This document shows positions 5,143-5,513 of a stretch of DNA of 5,513 nucleotides, one piece after another. The translations under genes were made by a program, and so were the position numbers. The notes under the pieces were generated by a model. The model was not told where the DNA came from, did no database searches, and saw only the letters and a program-made list of their open reading frames with translations. Numbering within the stretch: the first letter of the stretch is position 1; every line of letters begins with the position of its first letter. Source of the stretch: Bacteroidales bacterium UBA5621 (GTDB lineage Bacteria; Bacteroidota; Bacteroidia; Bacteroidales; VadinHA17); NCBI GenBank assembly GCA_002424525.1, contig DIKJ01000040.1, positions 1-5,513 of the forward strand. Direction: 5' to 3'.

Positions 5143-5513
5143 ATGCGAACCGGAGTCTTTTTCTGCCAGACCGGCGACAACAGAAACCTGAATATTGATG
5201 CCATAGCAAAATATTCAGCCAACCTTCCTGATGTTGAGACGGTTCAGATCATGAGGATGAAACCTCTTCCTGATCTGGTATTTCTCCGTGAACAGATCAT
5301 CGCCTGTAAACTGGGAAGGATCGTGATAGCCGGAGATATACCAGGGTATTATAAACCGGTCTTTACCAGGGCAATGGCAATGGCAGGAGGTAATACTGAT
5401 GAAATTCATCTTGCCTCTTTCCAGGAACATGGTGCAAAAGGAGAAAATGCCATGGACCGCGCCAAGGCAATTGTTGCCTGTGCCACAATGGGTGTCCCGT
5501 TCCCGCTTGCAGC
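5143..5513 (+). CDS. HdrA-like protein, N-terminal domain (3' end outside window)
   Basis: Only the first 123 residues are visible. They align by eye with the N-terminal domain of heterodisulfide reductase subunit A: RTGVFFCQTGDN corresponds to the usual GVFxCxCGxN start, followed by IDAIAKYSANLPDV, LGRIVIAGDIP (usually a VVVAACSP-like strand), KPVFTRAMAMAG and a helix ending AKAIVACATMGVPF. HdrA is the FAD/Fe-S protein that MvhD feeds, and the site of flavin-based electron bifurcation. Here the usual CxCG reads C8-Q-T-G and the ACSP cysteine is replaced by G64-D65; only C8, C55 and C113 remain, so the domain's [4Fe-4S] cluster is doubtful. ATG 5143 follows an in-frame TAA (5122-5124) and has no Shine-Dalgarno. 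The 44-bp gap after mvhA implies the same operon. The FAD and ferredoxin domains, if present, lie beyond the window, so I assign no gene symbol. Confidence 0.75.
   Translation, partial: MRTGVFFCQTGDNRNLNIDAIAKYSANLPDVETVQIMRMKPLPDLVFLREQIIACKLGRIVIAGDIPGYYKPVFTRAMAMAGGNTDEIHLASFQEHGAKGENAMDRAKAIVACATMGVPFPLA

Noticed and set aside
5215..5430. 71-codon minus-strand open frame over the HdrA-like gene
   Set aside because: It is antisense to a frame with clear similarity to the HdrA N-terminal domain.

Overview
The window reads as a stretch of an anaerobic bacterial chromosome, most likely Bacteroidota. The grounds are the Bacteroidota-style OmpA/MotB C-terminal domain, the near absence of Shine-Dalgarno sites in front of most genes, AT-rich intergenic DNA with degenerate AGTTGCC/CAACTAG-type repeats, and a moderate GC content. 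The phylum is an inference; no rRNA or other marker gene is present. All genes are on the + strand.

Layout. Bases 1-645 hold the 3' part of an OmpA-family, peptidoglycan-binding outer-membrane lipoprotein or porin-type protein, apparently unrelated to the rest. Bases 646-787 are a spacer with an imperfect inverted repeat. Bases 788-1264 encode a [NiFe]-hydrogenase maturation endopeptidase with a GTG start. After a 252-bp AT-rich spacer, 1517-1948 encodes a stand-alone receiver-domain response regulator, the only gene here with a textbook Shine-Dalgarno. Bases 1949-2221 form a 273-bp regulatory-looking spacer. It contains a nested inverted repeat, tandem ATTCWAAT repeats, a perfect CRP/FNR-type TGTGA-N6-TCACA site, a perfect 28-bp palindrome that shares 3 bp with that site, and a weak Bacteroidota-type promoter candidate. 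Bases 2222-5513 are a tight operon: mvhD, mvhG, mvhA (the last two overlap by 4 bp) and the start of an HdrA-like gene that runs off the window.

How it works together. MvhA (Ni-Fe active site), MvhG (three Fe-S clusters) and MvhD ([2Fe-2S] adaptor) make a cytoplasmic group 3c-type [NiFe] hydrogenase. In methanogens and several anaerobic bacteria this enzyme passes H2 electrons to HdrA, where a flavin can bifurcate them between ferredoxin and a second acceptor. The endopeptidase upstream is the expected partner that trims the MvhA C-terminus after nickel insertion. The receiver protein and the compound operator suggest control by a phosphorelay and by a CRP/FNR-family factor.

The most notable points are the operator region; the HdrA-like N-terminal domain, which has lost most of the cysteines expected for its Fe-S cluster; and departures from usually conserved motifs around the MvhA active site (K59, F164-V165, Q387). 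No HdrB/HdrC genes are visible, so the second electron acceptor is unknown. I see no CRISPR, tRNA, rRNA, insertion sequence or phage feature.
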